Positions 44,228 through 53,317 of a stretch of DNA of 64,000 nucleotides are shown piece after piece. The notes under the pieces are model-generated. The model did no database searches. It was not told where the DNA came from and was given only the letters and a program-made list of their open reading frames with translations. The translations under genes were made by a program, and so were the position numbers. Location of the stretch: the NCBI GenBank assembly GCA_041687015.1, contig JAWLCT010000009.1:1-64000 (forward strand), in the 5' to 3' direction. This DNA is from JALOAT01 sp041687015. Its GTDB lineage: Bacteria; Pseudomonadota; Gammaproteobacteria; Thiohalomonadales; Thiohalomonadaceae. The first letter of the stretch is position 1; every line of letters starts with the position of its first letter.

Positions 44228-45058
44228 TCACGCGGGGCGAAACACCGAGATGACGAAGGACGCCGTCACCCGGACGGATTCCGGGAGGCGCCCGATGCGT
44301 TCCCTCAGTTGCTGTGAACTGAGGTGACGGGCGCTGGGCCCCATGCCCACCAGGATGTGTGCCTCGGCGTGGTTCAGGCGCAGGGGGTAACTCAGGATTT
44401 CACGTTCCACGCGACGGAAAGAGGGCAGCAGACTGTCTTCCAGCCGTTCTTCCTTGCGTTCATCCACCGAAATCAACCCCAGCGAACGCACCAATTCCGC
44501 CAGATGTTCGGCGCCCGGCGTCACCACCAGCAACACCCCATCATCTGACAGCACCCGGCGAAACTCGGGCCCATTGCGGGGCGCGAACACGTTCAAGATC
44601 AGTCCAGCGCTGCCGGCTTTCACCGGCAGTGGCCGCCACAGGTCCCAAACCACCGCCGCCGCACGCGGCACACGGGCGGCACGGCGCAGCGCGAACTTGG
44701 AAACATCCAGCGCCAGGCCGCAGGCCGCCGGCAACGACTCCAGCACCGCGCGCAGGTAATAGCCCGTTCCGGCGCCGGCATCAATGATCAGGCTCTGGGG
44801 CATGAGCGCCGCGGCACGCTCGGCCAGCCGTTCGGCCAGCGGCGCGTAATGGCCTGCCGACAAGAAGTCCTCGCGGGCCTGTACCATCTCGGTCGTATCG
44901 GCGGTGCCCGGCGTTTGGTGGCCGGTCAGCAGGTTCACATAGCCCTGGCGGGCGCGGTCGAAACTGTGGCCTGCAGGACAACGTAATGCGTTGTCCTGCA
45001 GGCGCAGGTCTCCACCGCAGAGGGGACAGGTGAGGAAGGGGGCGAGTTCGGCGAGCAT
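44228..45058 (-). CDS. rlmA: 23S rRNA guanine-N1 methyltransferase (RlmA-like)
   Basis: ATG 45058 starts MLAELAPFLTCPLCGG; the upstream extension is a shadow of cobS. The 276-residue product has a zinc finger (CPLCGG, then CPAGHSF) and a class I methyltransferase domain with DAGAGTGYYL (about residue 93) for S-adenosylmethionine, as in RlmA(I), which methylates G745 (E. coli numbering). It is the last gene downstream of the cobalamin operon, one base after cobS, and is probably co-transcribed. Confidence 0.88.
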   Translation of the reverse strand: MLAELAPFLTCPLCGGDLRLQDNALRCPAGHSFDRARQGYVNLLTGHQTPGTADTTEMVQAREDFLSAGHYAPLAERLAERAAALMPQSLIIDAGAGTGYYLRAVLESLPAACGLALDVSKFALRRAARVPRAAAVVWDLWRPLPVKAGSAGLILNVFAPRNGPEFRRVLSDDGVLLVVTPGAEHLAELVRSLGLISVDERKEERLEDSLLPSFRRVEREILSYPLRLNHAEAHILVGMGPSARHLSSQQLRERIGRLPESVRVTASFVISVFRPA

Positions 45059-45059
45059 G

Positions 45060-45788
45060 TCAGCCCCCCAATGCCGCCGCCGCAAGCGCTGCGGCCTCGA
45101 TGGTTTCCACCAGGGCGCCGGCGGTATCGCCGGTGGTCCCACCGAGCCGACGGCGCATGAGGGCGCGTAACACCAGGAACACCCCGGCGGCGGCAAGCAA
45201 CGGCAGCGGACCGGTCAGCGTGAGCGCAAGCAGCACGCTGGCCGTCAGCGTCAGGACCGCGGCGCCGCGGGGCAGGTGCTGTGCCATGGCTTCGCCCAGG
45301 CCACCCGGGCGCACGTAAGGCGTGGTGAGAAACAGCAGCGGAATGGCCGCGCGGCCCAGCAGTGGTACGAGCAGGATGGCCGCCTGAGACGGCGCGCTCA
45401 GGAGTGTCTGCAGGCCGGCATACTTCACCAGCAACACCAGCACCACCAGGGTGACCCCTACGGGGCCGGCGTTCGGATCTTTCATGATGGCGAGGGTACG
45501 TTCACGATCGCCGTGTCCGCCCACCCAGGCGTCGGCGCTGTCGGCCAGCCCGTCCAGGTGCAAGGCGCCGGTGAGCAGCACCCAAGCCACCAATATCAGC
45601 GCGGCGGCCAGGTTCACCGGCGCCTGGGCAAGCAGGATCGCGAGGGCGGCGAGCAACGCGCCGATGATCAGGCCCACCCAGGGATAGAACAGCACGGAAT
45701 GGCCGAGCAATCGTTCATCGTACGACCGCGCGCCCGGTACGGGCAGGCGGGTGAGGAACTGCAAGGCGAGGAGAAACGCGCGCATCAT
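45060..45788 (-). CDS. cobS: Adenosylcobinamide-GDP ribazoletransferase (cobalamin synthase)
   Basis: A 242-residue membrane protein overlapping the cobT stop by four bases. Landmarks are LQFLTRLPVP at the start and GALHLDGLADSADAWVGG with the Asp residues that bind metal. It joins adenosylcobinamide-GDP to alpha-ribazole (phosphate), the last step of nucleotide-loop assembly in the inner membrane. Confidence 0.93.
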   Translation of the reverse strand: MMRAFLLALQFLTRLPVPGARSYDERLLGHSVLFYPWVGLIIGALLAALAILLAQAPVNLAAALILVAWVLLTGALHLDGLADSADAWVGGHGDRERTLAIMKDPNAGPVGVTLVVLVLLVKYAGLQTLLSAPSQAAILLVPLLGRAAIPLLFLTTPYVRPGGLGEAMAQHLPRGAAVLTLTASVLLALTLTGPLPLLAAAGVFLVLRALMRRRLGGTTGDTAGALVETIEAAALAAAALGG

Positions 45789-46840
45789 GCGCCCCCGTCG
45801 GACACGCCCGCTTCGGTAAAGGTGGCCATGTCATTGTGCAAGGCACAGGCGAGCCGCAGCAGGGGGACAGCGGTCGCGGCCCCGCTGCCTTCGCCAAGGC
45901 GCATGCCCAGCGCGAGCAGGGGTTGTGCCTCCAGCGTTGCCAGCAACAGCGCATGGCCCGGCTCGGCGGAGGCGTGGCCGAACAGGCACCACTGGCGAAC
46001 ACCGGGCCGCAGTCGTTCGGCAGCGAGCAGTGCGGCCGTGGTGATGAAGCCGTCCACCAGGATGGGCAGGCCCAGCTGGGCGCAGGCGACGAAGGCGCCG
46101 CTAAGTGCGGCGATCTCGAAACCGCCCAATCGACGCAGCACCTCATCGGGTGATTGCAGAGGGGTGGCGTGGATTTCCAGCGCCCGTTCGATGACCGCGA
46201 TCTTGCGTGCGATGCCTTCGCTGTCCACCCCTGTGCCGGGACCGGTGAGCCGCACGGGCGGCAGGTCGAGCAGTGCGCAGGCGAGGGCGGCGGCGGTGGT
46301 GGTGTTGCCGATGCCCATTTCGCCGCCGATGTAGCACTGCGCGCCGGCGTGTGCGGCCCGTCGTGCGCTGTCCCGACCGGCAGCCAGGGCGCGGGCGAAT
46401 TGCTCCTCGCTCATGGCCGGGCCCTGGGTGAAATCGGCCGTGCCCGCACCCAGGTGCAATGTGCGCACCTCGGGCAGATCCAGTTCCACCACGGTACCCA
46501 GATTGATCACTTCGAGCGCCGCACCCAGCTGCCGGGCGAGCACGCTGATGGCAGCGCCGCCACGCGTGAAGTTGCGCACCATTTCCGCGGTGACCGATTG
46601 CGGGAAGGCGGACACGCCCTGCGCGGCCACCCCGTGATCCCCGGCGAAAACGGCGATGTGCACCCGGTCGAGCGACGGTTGGGAGGTGTTTTGGAGCGCT
46701 GCCAGTTGGATCGCTGCTTGTTCCAGTCGACCCAGCGCGCCGCGCGGTTTGGTGAGGACCTGCTGGCGCGCTTCGGCGGCGGCCCGGGCCGTCTCGCTCG
46801 GTATCGCGCAGGGTGCGCACAACCATGCCGTGTCAGTCAC
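45785..46840 (-). CDS. cobT: Nicotinate-nucleotide-dimethylbenzimidazole phosphoribosyltransferase
   Basis: GTG 46840 follows AAGGAG and overlaps the cobU stop (GTGA). The 351-residue protein matches CobT: TKPRGALGRLE near the start, AGDHGVAAQGVSAFPQ, GEMGIGNTTTAAAL, and the C-terminal TFTEAGVSDGG with the likely catalytic Glu. It activates the lower ligand to alpha-ribazole phosphate. Confidence 0.95.
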   Translation of the reverse strand: MTDTAWLCAPCAIPSETARAAAEARQQVLTKPRGALGRLEQAAIQLAALQNTSQPSLDRVHIAVFAGDHGVAAQGVSAFPQSVTAEMVRNFTRGGAAISVLARQLGAALEVINLGTVVELDLPEVRTLHLGAGTADFTQGPAMSEEQFARALAAGRDSARRAAHAGAQCYIGGEMGIGNTTTAAALACALLDLPPVRLTGPGTGVDSEGIARKIAVIERALEIHATPLQSPDEVLRRLGGFEIAALSGAFVACAQLGLPILVDGFITTAALLAAERLRPGVRQWCLFGHASAEPGHALLLATLEAQPLLALGMRLGEGSGAATAVPLLRLACALHNDMATFTEAGVSDGGA

Positions 46841-47358
46841 AACGGGGCTCCTTTGAGTAGGTGGGGCAGACCCGCTACGGTGAAGATCACGCGATCACAG
46901 CGGACCGCCAAGGCCTGGTGCAGGCGCCCCGCCTCATCACAAAAGCTGCGCGACAAGGGATCGGCGGGGATCACGCCGAGACTGGTTTCGTTGGATACCA
47001 GAAGAATGTGCCCGGGCAGGCCCGGCAGTACCGACAACAGGGCGTCGCGCTCGCGGACCAGTGCGTCCGTGTCGTTGCTGCACAGCAGGTTGGTGAGCCA
47101 CAGGGTGAGGCAGTCCACCAACAGACAGCGGTCTTCCGCGGCGTGGGCCTGCAGCGTGGCTGCCAGGGCCACGGGTTCTTCCACCAGTGCCCATGACCGA
47201 TCGCGGTGCGCCTTGTGATGTTCGATGCGCGCGCGCATTTCCTCGTCGCCGACGGTCGCCGTGGCGATGTAGGTGACGGCCAGCCCGCTATCGCCGGCCA
47301 GGCGTTCGGCGAGGCGGCTCTTGCCCGAACGTACTCCACCTAATATCAATTCTTTCAT
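46837..47358 (-). CDS. cobU: Adenosylcobinamide kinase/guanylyltransferase
   Basis: A 173-residue protein with P-loop GGVRSGKSRLAE near the start, the GMP-accepting His region RIEHHKAHRDRSW and LVDCLTLWLTNLL. CobU phosphorylates adenosylcobinamide and then transfers GMP. It follows cobQ by 82 bases and overlaps cobT. Confidence 0.95.
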   Translation of the reverse strand: MKELILGGVRSGKSRLAERLAGDSGLAVTYIATATVGDEEMRARIEHHKAHRDRSWALVEEPVALAATLQAHAAEDRCLLVDCLTLWLTNLLCSNDTDALVRERDALLSVLPGLPGHILLVSNETSLGVIPADPLSRSFCDEAGRLHQALAVRCDRVIFTVAGLPHLLKGAPL

Positions 47359-47440
47359 TCGCTACTATCCCGCGCTTGCGCAACAGGCACCGTTTCTCAG
47401 CCGTAGCTGTGCGCGTCGCAATTTGCGCCGTGCTCCACCC

Positions 47441-48883
47441 TTATCTCTGGAGCAGGCGCTCCAGGTCAATGTGTGTCTCCACCGCATCCGCGAGCCGTTC
47501 GATATCCGCTTCGCGGCGCGCATGGTAGTCGGGGCTGACGGGTTCGGCCAGCCCGGCCCAGCGCAGCACCGCGTCGCACGCAGCGGGTGCTTCGAACAGG
47601 CCGTGCAGATACGTGCCCATGACGTGTCCGTCCGCCGATACGGCGCCATCGGCTCCGTGGCCGAGTTGCGCGAACGGACGCACGCGATCCGCACCTTCCG
47701 TGACACCGGCATGGATTTCATAGCCGTGCACGGGCGCGTCGGCGAAGGCGAGTGTGCCCCGCACGTTGCGCAGTTGTTTTTCCGATTCAAGGGTGGTGTG
47801 CACATCCAGAAAACCGAAACCTGCACTCTCGCCCGGTGGGCCTTCGATGCCGAGCGGGTCGCACACGCTGTGGCCAAGCATCTGAAAGCCGCCACAGATC
47901 CCGAGCAGCTTCCCGCCATAGCGCAGGTGCCTCTGCAAGGCGATGTCCCAGCCGTGGGCGCGCAGGTGATCGCAATCGGCGCGCACACTCTTGCTGCCGG
48001 GCAGGATCACCAAATCGCACGGCGGCAACGGCTGTTTGGGATCGGCGAACACCAGGTCCACCTGCGGGTGCAGGCGCAGGGGATCGAAATCCGTGTGATT
48101 GCTGATGCGCGGCAGCACCAGGACCACCACGCGCAGACTTGCTGTGCCGGTGTTTTGCGTCGCTTCGATGGCGTCTTCGGCCTCCAGATGCAGGCCGTGC
48201 AGGAACGGGAGCACGCCCAGCACCGGTTTGCCCGTGTGCGCCTCCAGCCAGCGCAATCCCGGTTCCAGCAGGGCCAGGTCACCGCGAAAACGGTTGATGA
48301 CGAAGCCGATGACCCGCGCACGTTCGCTCTCCGAGAGCAGTGCCAGCGTGCCCACCAGGTGGGCGAACACACCGCCGCGATCGATATCGGCGATCAGAAT
48401 CACCGGGCAGTCCACCGCTTCGGCGAAACCCATGTTGGCGATATCGCCCTCGCGCAGGTTGACTTCCGCCGGGCTGCCGGCGCCTTCCACCACCACCGCC
48501 TGGTAGCGGGCGCAAAGCCGCGCGAAGGACGCCAGCACCGCTTCACGCGCCAGGCGTTTGTAAGCGTGGTAGTCCACGGCATCCATGTTGGCCAGGGCAC
48601 GGCCGTGCACGATCACCTGGGCGCCGACGTCCGTGGTGGGCTTGAGCAATACCGGATTCATGTCGGTGTGCGGCGCGAGGCCGCAGGCCTGTGCCTGGAC
48701 CGCCTGGGCACGTCCGATTTCACCGCCATCGGCGGTCACGGCACTGTTGAGCGCCATGTTCTGCGGCTTGAAGGGGGCCACGCGCACACCGCGACGGGCC
48801 AGCACGCGACACAGCCCGGCCACCAGCGTGCTCTTGCCGGCATCGGACGTGGTGCCTTGCACCATGAACGTGAACGTCTTCAC
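47441..48883 (-). CDS. cobQ: Adenosylcobyric acid synthase
   Basis: GTG 48883 overlaps the btuF stop (GTGA) with AGGGA nine bases upstream; the frame to 48922 lies within btuF. The 480-residue protein has an ATPase part (MVQGTTSDAGKSTLVAG) and a class I glutamine amidotransferase part with the nucleophile Cys in GICGGFQMLG and a His in GTYLHGLFE. It amidates four side chains of adenosylcobyrinic acid diamide. Its presence implies more than cobinamide salvage, although corrin-ring genes are not in the window. Confidence 0.95.
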   Translation of the reverse strand: MKTFTFMVQGTTSDAGKSTLVAGLCRVLARRGVRVAPFKPQNMALNSAVTADGGEIGRAQAVQAQACGLAPHTDMNPVLLKPTTDVGAQVIVHGRALANMDAVDYHAYKRLAREAVLASFARLCARYQAVVVEGAGSPAEVNLREGDIANMGFAEAVDCPVILIADIDRGGVFAHLVGTLALLSESERARVIGFVINRFRGDLALLEPGLRWLEAHTGKPVLGVLPFLHGLHLEAEDAIEATQNTGTASLRVVVLVLPRISNHTDFDPLRLHPQVDLVFADPKQPLPPCDLVILPGSKSVRADCDHLRAHGWDIALQRHLRYGGKLLGICGGFQMLGHSVCDPLGIEGPPGESAGFGFLDVHTTLESEKQLRNVRGTLAFADAPVHGYEIHAGVTEGADRVRPFAQLGHGADGAVSADGHVMGTYLHGLFEAPAACDAVLRWAGLAEPVSPDYHARREADIERLADAVETHIDLERLLQR

Positions 48884-49758
48884 TGCCCGCGTTCCCTGCG
48901 CACGGAATCCAATGCGTGACACAGGCGCTCCGCGCCATCGAGCAGGCGCGGCGTGGGCCGTTGCAGCAGGTCCGGCGGTATGAAGAACAGGTTTTCAGCG
49001 CGCACCGCCTGCAGTTGCGGCCAGCGCCGCCAGTCGTCCAGCCACTCCGGGCGTTCCTCGGCCATGCCACTGGCCACGATGGCCTCCGGATCGGCGGCCA
49101 GTACCGCTTCCACATCGATGCTGGGGGCGAGTGCATCGACGTTCGAGAACACGTTCTGGCCGCCGCAGATCTCAATCATGTGCGTCACCAGGTGCGGGCC
49201 GCCCACGGTCATGAGCGGCCGATGCCAGACCTGATAGAACACCGACACGGTGGACTTGCCTGCGTACGACGATCGCAGGCGCGCGAGGCGATCGCGTAGT
49301 GCGGCGGTGGTTGCCCTGGCGTTCGCATCGGTGCCCGCGAGCGCACCCAGCCCTTCGATGTTGCGCAGCACGTCCTCGAAGCGGCGCGACTCAGTGACGT
49401 AGACCGTGAGCCCGAGCTTGCGCAGGCGTTCCAGGGCCCCGGGCCCGTTACCGCTGTACCAGCCCACCACGAGATCCGGCTTGAGGGCAAGGATGCGTTC
49501 CACATCGAAGGCCGTGTAGGACCCCACACGCGGAAGGGCGCTGGCCGCTGCCGGGTAGTCGCTGTACTCCACGGCGCCCACCACGCGTTCACCGGCCCCG
49601 GCGGCAAATAACAACTCCGTCCCGTGAGGCGACAGACTCACAATACGTTCCGCGGGCGTTGCCAGTCGCAGCTCGCGGCCGCGATCGTCACGCACCACGA
49701 TGTCCGCAACCGCTGCGTGGGCGAACAGCCAAACCAGTGCGGCGATCAATCCACGCAT
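48880..49758 (-). CDS. btuF: Periplasmic cobalamin-binding protein
   Basis: ATG 49758 follows GGAGGGAGG; in-frame starts further up are not needed. The 292-residue product has a signal peptide (LIAALVWLFAHAAVA) and the type III substrate-binding fold of BtuF: RIVSLSPHGTELLFAAGAGERVVG, then DLVVGWYSGN. It delivers B12 in the periplasm. No btuC or btuD gene is adjacent; the neighbouring inner-membrane candidate is the BtuM-like protein. Confidence 0.9.
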   Translation of the reverse strand: MRGLIAALVWLFAHAAVADIVVRDDRGRELRLATPAERIVSLSPHGTELLFAAGAGERVVGAVEYSDYPAAASALPRVGSYTAFDVERILALKPDLVVGWYSGNGPGALERLRKLGLTVYVTESRRFEDVLRNIEGLGALAGTDANARATTAALRDRLARLRSSYAGKSTVSVFYQVWHRPLMTVGGPHLVTHMIEICGGQNVFSNVDALAPSIDVEAVLAADPEAIVASGMAEERPEWLDDWRRWPQLQAVRAENLFFIPPDLLQRPTPRLLDGAERLCHALDSVRRERGQ

Positions 49759-49842
49759 GCCACTACCTCCCTCCGGCCGGTTCCACCGCACGCTGTTCGC
49801 TCTGCAAGCGCGGGCGGCCGTGAGCGGATACAGCGCGGTCGC

Positions 49843-50421
49843 TCACGGCCGTTGCGCGCCTCTGAACGCTTTGTGTTCGCTGGCCAAGGTGAATCCGATA
49901 TGGACGATTGCAGCGACACCCAGGTACACGGCAACCCCCTCCAGCTGGCCCGGAAAATAGTGCATGAGGCGTTCACCAAACTCGGCGAACGTCGGCGCGA
50001 CGAAGCGCCCCGAGAAGAAGTAAAACCCACCGCTGGAGAGCAGTTCCGAAACCAGCGTGCCGGTGAATGCTGCGGCCACGAAAGTCACGATGGCCGGGGG
50101 CGCAAACCGGTAACGCGCCGCAAACCAGCGTCCTGCCATGAACAGCGCGCCGTAGGCGGGCAACAGAAAACCGTAAGCGGGACTGACACAGAAGTCGCTG
50201 ACGCCGCCCCAGCTGATGGCGACGACATCGCTGAGTGCGGCGACACCAAGTAGGCCGGTAAACGTCCAGCCGCGCAGCAGATAGAAACCGGCCAGGAAAA
50301 AGACCGCCCAGGAGGCGTCGGGCAGGTGGTTGAGGTCTGCAAAATGGTGGCTGCGCGTCGCGGCCATGGCGGTGGCAAGCGTGAGGCCGATAAGTACGCG
50401 CTGGTGAAATGACGTAGGCAT
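49843..50421 (-). CDS. btuM: BtuM-like cobalamin transporter (ECF S-component type)
   Basis: ATG 50421 is preferred because AAGGAG lies six bases upstream; ATG 50439 is in frame. The 192-residue protein has about six membrane helices and a single cysteine, Cys78, in SDFCVSPAYGFLLPAYGALF. In the BtuM family, solitary S-component-like B12 transporters of Gram-negative bacteria, a conserved cysteine in this region (Cys80 in the Thiobacillus denitrificans protein) ligates the cobalt and decyanates B12. Family membership is inferred from size, the lone cysteine and position between btuB and btuF behind a B12 riboswitch. A different membrane role remains possible. Confidence 0.72.
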   Translation of the reverse strand: MPTSFHQRVLIGLTLATAMAATRSHHFADLNHLPDASWAVFFLAGFYLLRGWTFTGLLGVAALSDVVAISWGGVSDFCVSPAYGFLLPAYGALFMAGRWFAARYRFAPPAIVTFVAAAFTGTLVSELLSSGGFYFFSGRFVAPTFAEFGERLMHYFPGQLEGVAVYLGVAAIVHIGFTLASEHKAFRGAQRP

Positions 50422-50440
50422 CTGAAACTCCTTTTTCATG

Positions 50441-52249
50441 TCAAGGACGCCAGGCGAGGGTCAGGTAGTAGCTACGCTCCGGTTGAGCGTAACCGGCGGC
50501 AGTCTGGTAGTCCTGATCGAAGACGTTCTCGATGCGGGCACCGAGGCGCCAGTCATGCGCCACGGCATAGTCGGCACGCAGGTCGAGGGTGGCGTAGCCG
50601 GCGAGTTCCTGTGTGTTGTCCGGGTCGTCGTAGCGGTCTCCCTCGGCAATCAGGGTTGCGCCCAGGCCGAAGCTGTCGAAAACGCGGTCCGTATCCACAC
50701 GCAGCGCCTCGCGCGAGCGGCGCGCCAATACGTTGCCCGTCGCCTCATCGCGCGGGTCCAGCACGGTGATCGCCACACGGGTTGCCCACCCGGCCAGATC
50801 CCCGCTCAGCGCCAGTTCGATGCCATCGATGCGGGCACGATTGACATTGACCGGCTGCCAGACATCGTTCAGCCAATCCGCGTCGGTGCAATTGACCGTG
50901 CAGGCCCAGGTGATCAGGTTATTCAGGTCGGTCCGGAACAGGCGCAGGTCGAGCCGCATCGGTCCCGTCAGCGTCTGGAGACCGATTTCCGTAGAGCTGG
51001 CGGTTTCCGGTTCCAGGTCGGGATTGCCCACAAACGGCCAGTAAAGATCGTTGAAGCTGGGCGCGTTGAAGGCGGTACCGTAGGCGGCGGTGACACGCAA
51101 ACCGTCACCGAAACCCATGCCCCAGGCGAGATTGCCGGTGCGGTGGTAGCCGAACTGCTCGTTATCGTCGCCGCGCATAGCCAGTTGGAGATCGTGAGCG
51201 CCGAAAGCGGTCCTGTATTGGGTGAACAAACCCCGGTTGATGCGGCTGTCCACGTCATACGCTTCGGTACTGTCGACCTGATCCGCCTGGTAGTCGAAGC
51301 CGAGGGTCAGCAAATGATCGCCCAGGCTGAAGTCGTTCTGTAGCGAGGCACTGTCGCGCTGCGTGTCGAAACGTGTGGAAAAGACACCGTCCTTCAAGTT
51401 GTCCGAGTCATCCCGCGAGCGGCCGGCGGTCAGCGCCGCGTGCCAGAAGTCGGCTATCTCGTAACCAAGGCGGCCACCCACCACCTCGATGGAGGATTCG
51501 GTCTCGTTTTGGTAGGTCCCGTCATAGTCGTTTTCCGATTCGCTCCGAAACGCGTGCAGTTCCATGTCCAGCCCCGAGGCAAAGGCGTGGCCTGCACGCA
51601 CGCTCGCGGAACGGGACAGGTAGCCATCGTCATCCGGTTCCGCCGGCAAATAGGCGTCGAAGCCGTCGGTCGCCACACCCTGCACCTGCACGCTGTACCA
51701 GCTGGCGCCGTGTCTGCCGTTCACGCCCGCACTGGCCTCCCGCGTGCCGTAACTGCCCACGGTGAGGCTCGCGTTGGGATTCAAGCCGTCCTCGGGACGC
51801 CGGGTGAAGATCTGGATCACGCCGCCGATGGCCTCGGAGCCGTAGAGACTGGAGCGGGGTCCGCGCACGATTTCGATGCGTTCGATTTGCGCGGCGGGAA
51901 TATCCTGCAGGGCGACCTGGCCGTTGGTGGCGCTGCCCACCTTGATGCCGTCCACCAGCACCAGGGTGTGGTTGGACGCCGTGCCGCGCAGCATCAGGTT
52001 GGTGAGTTTGCCGCGACCGCCGTTGACGTCCAGCGAAACGCCGGGCGTGGCGCGCAAGAGGTCACTCAGGCTTTGCGACTGGCTGCGCTCGATGTCCGTG
52101 CGTTCGATGACGGTGACCGGCGCCAGGGATTCGTCGGCGGTCTCGGCCACACGACTGGCAGTGACGATGATGGGGGAGGCGGATTCCACGGCATGCACCG
52201 TTGACAGGGCGCACAGCAGCCCCACCGCCGTCAGGGGACGGAAATTCAT
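50441..52249 (-). CDS. btuB: TonB-dependent outer-membrane cobalamin receptor
   Basis: ATG 52249 opens a signal peptide (MNFRPLTAVGLLCALSTVHA). The 602-residue protein has the TonB box region (SASPIIVTASRV), a plug domain (ATPGVSLDVNGGRG, IERIEIVRGPRSSLYGSEAIGG) and a 22-strand barrel ending in an aromatic-rich strand (YYLTLAWRP). It imports vitamin B12 across the outer membrane with TonB energy. It is the first gene after the riboswitch, the normal place for this receptor. Confidence 0.93.
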   Translation of the reverse strand: MNFRPLTAVGLLCALSTVHAVESASPIIVTASRVAETADESLAPVTVIERTDIERSQSQSLSDLLRATPGVSLDVNGGRGKLTNLMLRGTASNHTLVLVDGIKVGSATNGQVALQDIPAAQIERIEIVRGPRSSLYGSEAIGGVIQIFTRRPEDGLNPNASLTVGSYGTREASAGVNGRHGASWYSVQVQGVATDGFDAYLPAEPDDDGYLSRSASVRAGHAFASGLDMELHAFRSESENDYDGTYQNETESSIEVVGGRLGYEIADFWHAALTAGRSRDDSDNLKDGVFSTRFDTQRDSASLQNDFSLGDHLLTLGFDYQADQVDSTEAYDVDSRINRGLFTQYRTAFGAHDLQLAMRGDDNEQFGYHRTGNLAWGMGFGDGLRVTAAYGTAFNAPSFNDLYWPFVGNPDLEPETASSTEIGLQTLTGPMRLDLRLFRTDLNNLITWACTVNCTDADWLNDVWQPVNVNRARIDGIELALSGDLAGWATRVAITVLDPRDEATGNVLARRSREALRVDTDRVFDSFGLGATLIAEGDRYDDPDNTQELAGYATLDLRADYAVAHDWRLGARIENVFDQDYQTAAGYAQPERSYYLTLAWRP

Positions 52250-52371
52250 TGCTTGTTCTCCTCGCGCACACCCGCGCGATACGGGATTTCGTCGAAGCGG
52301 AAGCGGAGGAGATGGACGGGGCAGGCGGGCTGTCGCGTCGTGGTATCGCCCTCCGCAATACCGCCGTTGAT

Positions 52372-52560
52372 GCGACAGGCCGGTCTCCGGGCTTACGAGC
52401 GGGCTATCCCGAGGTCTGCGCCTTCCCATGCCGTGGGCACAGTGGCGTCGTGCAGACCTTCGACTCGTCTACCGTTGCGGGGGCAGCGCCGGCATGGCTC
52501 CAAAGAGCGCACCGGCTTCCCGTTTAACCCCTCGGGCGGATGCCCTCGGGGAACCTGTAG
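52372..52560 (-). ncRNA. Cobalamin (AdoCbl) riboswitch
   Basis: Read on the minus strand, all core elements are present in order: GGTTCCC, TTAAACGGGAAGCCGGTG, a GCTGCCCCCGCAACGGT junction, CCACTGTG, GGGAAGGCG, and the B12-box end AGCCCGGAGACCGGCCTGTC. It ends 123 bases before the btuB start, leaving room for an expression platform. Binding of adenosylcobalamin should repress btuB and the downstream operon. The 5' edge is approximate. Confidence 0.95.
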
Positions 52561-52569
52561 CGGGGCGGG

Positions 52570-52599
52570 ACTTTAGCGGCCCGGGCGGGGCAAGGTCAA
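52570..52599 (-). promoter_or_regulatory. Sigma-70-type promoter for the riboswitch-btuB operon
   Basis: On the minus strand TTGACC (52599-52594) and TAAAGT (52575-52570) are separated by 18 bases. A start near 52563 would place the first transcribed bases at the 5' end of the riboswitch. The remaining gap to 52787 holds nothing else clear. Confidence 0.7.
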
Positions 52600-52787
52600 G
52601 CAACCGCACGCCCGCGACTCATCGGGACCAGATGCCCGACGTGGGCGCTGCGATGGGAACCGGTTCATGGAAACCGCCAAAATGAGGTGGCACTTTCCCG
52701 AAGTGTGCAGTGTTCGTCGGTTTTGCGCTAACGGTAACCTTTAGACTTCGCTAGCTTTTTTCTTGTAGCTAGGGCTAGGGAATCGTT

Positions 52788-53315
52788 ATGGGGCCGGTTT
52801 TCAGACGCGTCGTGGCATGCCTGATTGGCTGGGTGCTGGTCGCCCCCGGCTGGGCAGCGCCCGGTGTCAGGGAGCAGATGAAGGGCCTCGATGAGCAGGT
52901 GCAGGACATCAAAACCGACGTGCTGGCGATTGCGGCGGAGCTCAATCGCCTGGAAGAGAAACTGCTCTATCCCTCGGGCACGCAGGTGTCCCTGTTCGTT
53001 TCGCTGGCGAGCGGCGAGGGGTTTCGCCTCGACGCCATCGACATTCAGCTGGACGGCAAGGAGGTCGCTCATCATCTCTACACCTTCAAGGAACTGGAAG
53101 CGCTGCAAAAAGGCGGTGTCCAGCGTGTTTATACCGGCAACATCACCACGGGCACCCATGCCTTGCAGGTGAGTGTCATCGGCAAATCGGAAGGTGGCAG
53201 TGATTATCGTCACACCACCACCGCCAACATCGAGAAGGGTATCGGCCCGAAACTGGTGGAGATCCGATTGGCCGGCCCCGGGTCGGGCCCTGGCATCGAC
53301 GTCAGGGAGCGGTAG
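52788..53315 (+). CDS. Hypothetical periplasmic protein, first gene of the envelope-complex operon
   Basis: ATG 52788 begins a signal peptide (RRVVACLIGWVLVAPGWAAP). The 175-residue protein has a short coiled coil (REQMKGLDEQVQDIKTDVLAIAAELN region) and a beta-rich part (TQVSLFVSLASGEGFRLDAIDIQLDG) ending in a Gly/Pro tail. No family recognised; beta-sandwich adapters of this kind occur with AglT-like TPR genes. It lies two bases before the next gene. CTAGGG repeats just upstream (52770-52780) are the only notable promoter-region feature. Confidence 0.7.
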   Translation: MGPVFRRVVACLIGWVLVAPGWAAPGVREQMKGLDEQVQDIKTDVLAIAAELNRLEEKLLYPSGTQVSLFVSLASGEGFRLDAIDIQLDGKEVAHHLYTFKELEALQKGGVQRVYTGNITTGTHALQVSVIGKSEGGSDYRHTTTANIEKGIGPKLVEIRLAGPGSGPGIDVRER

Positions 53316-53317
53316 CC

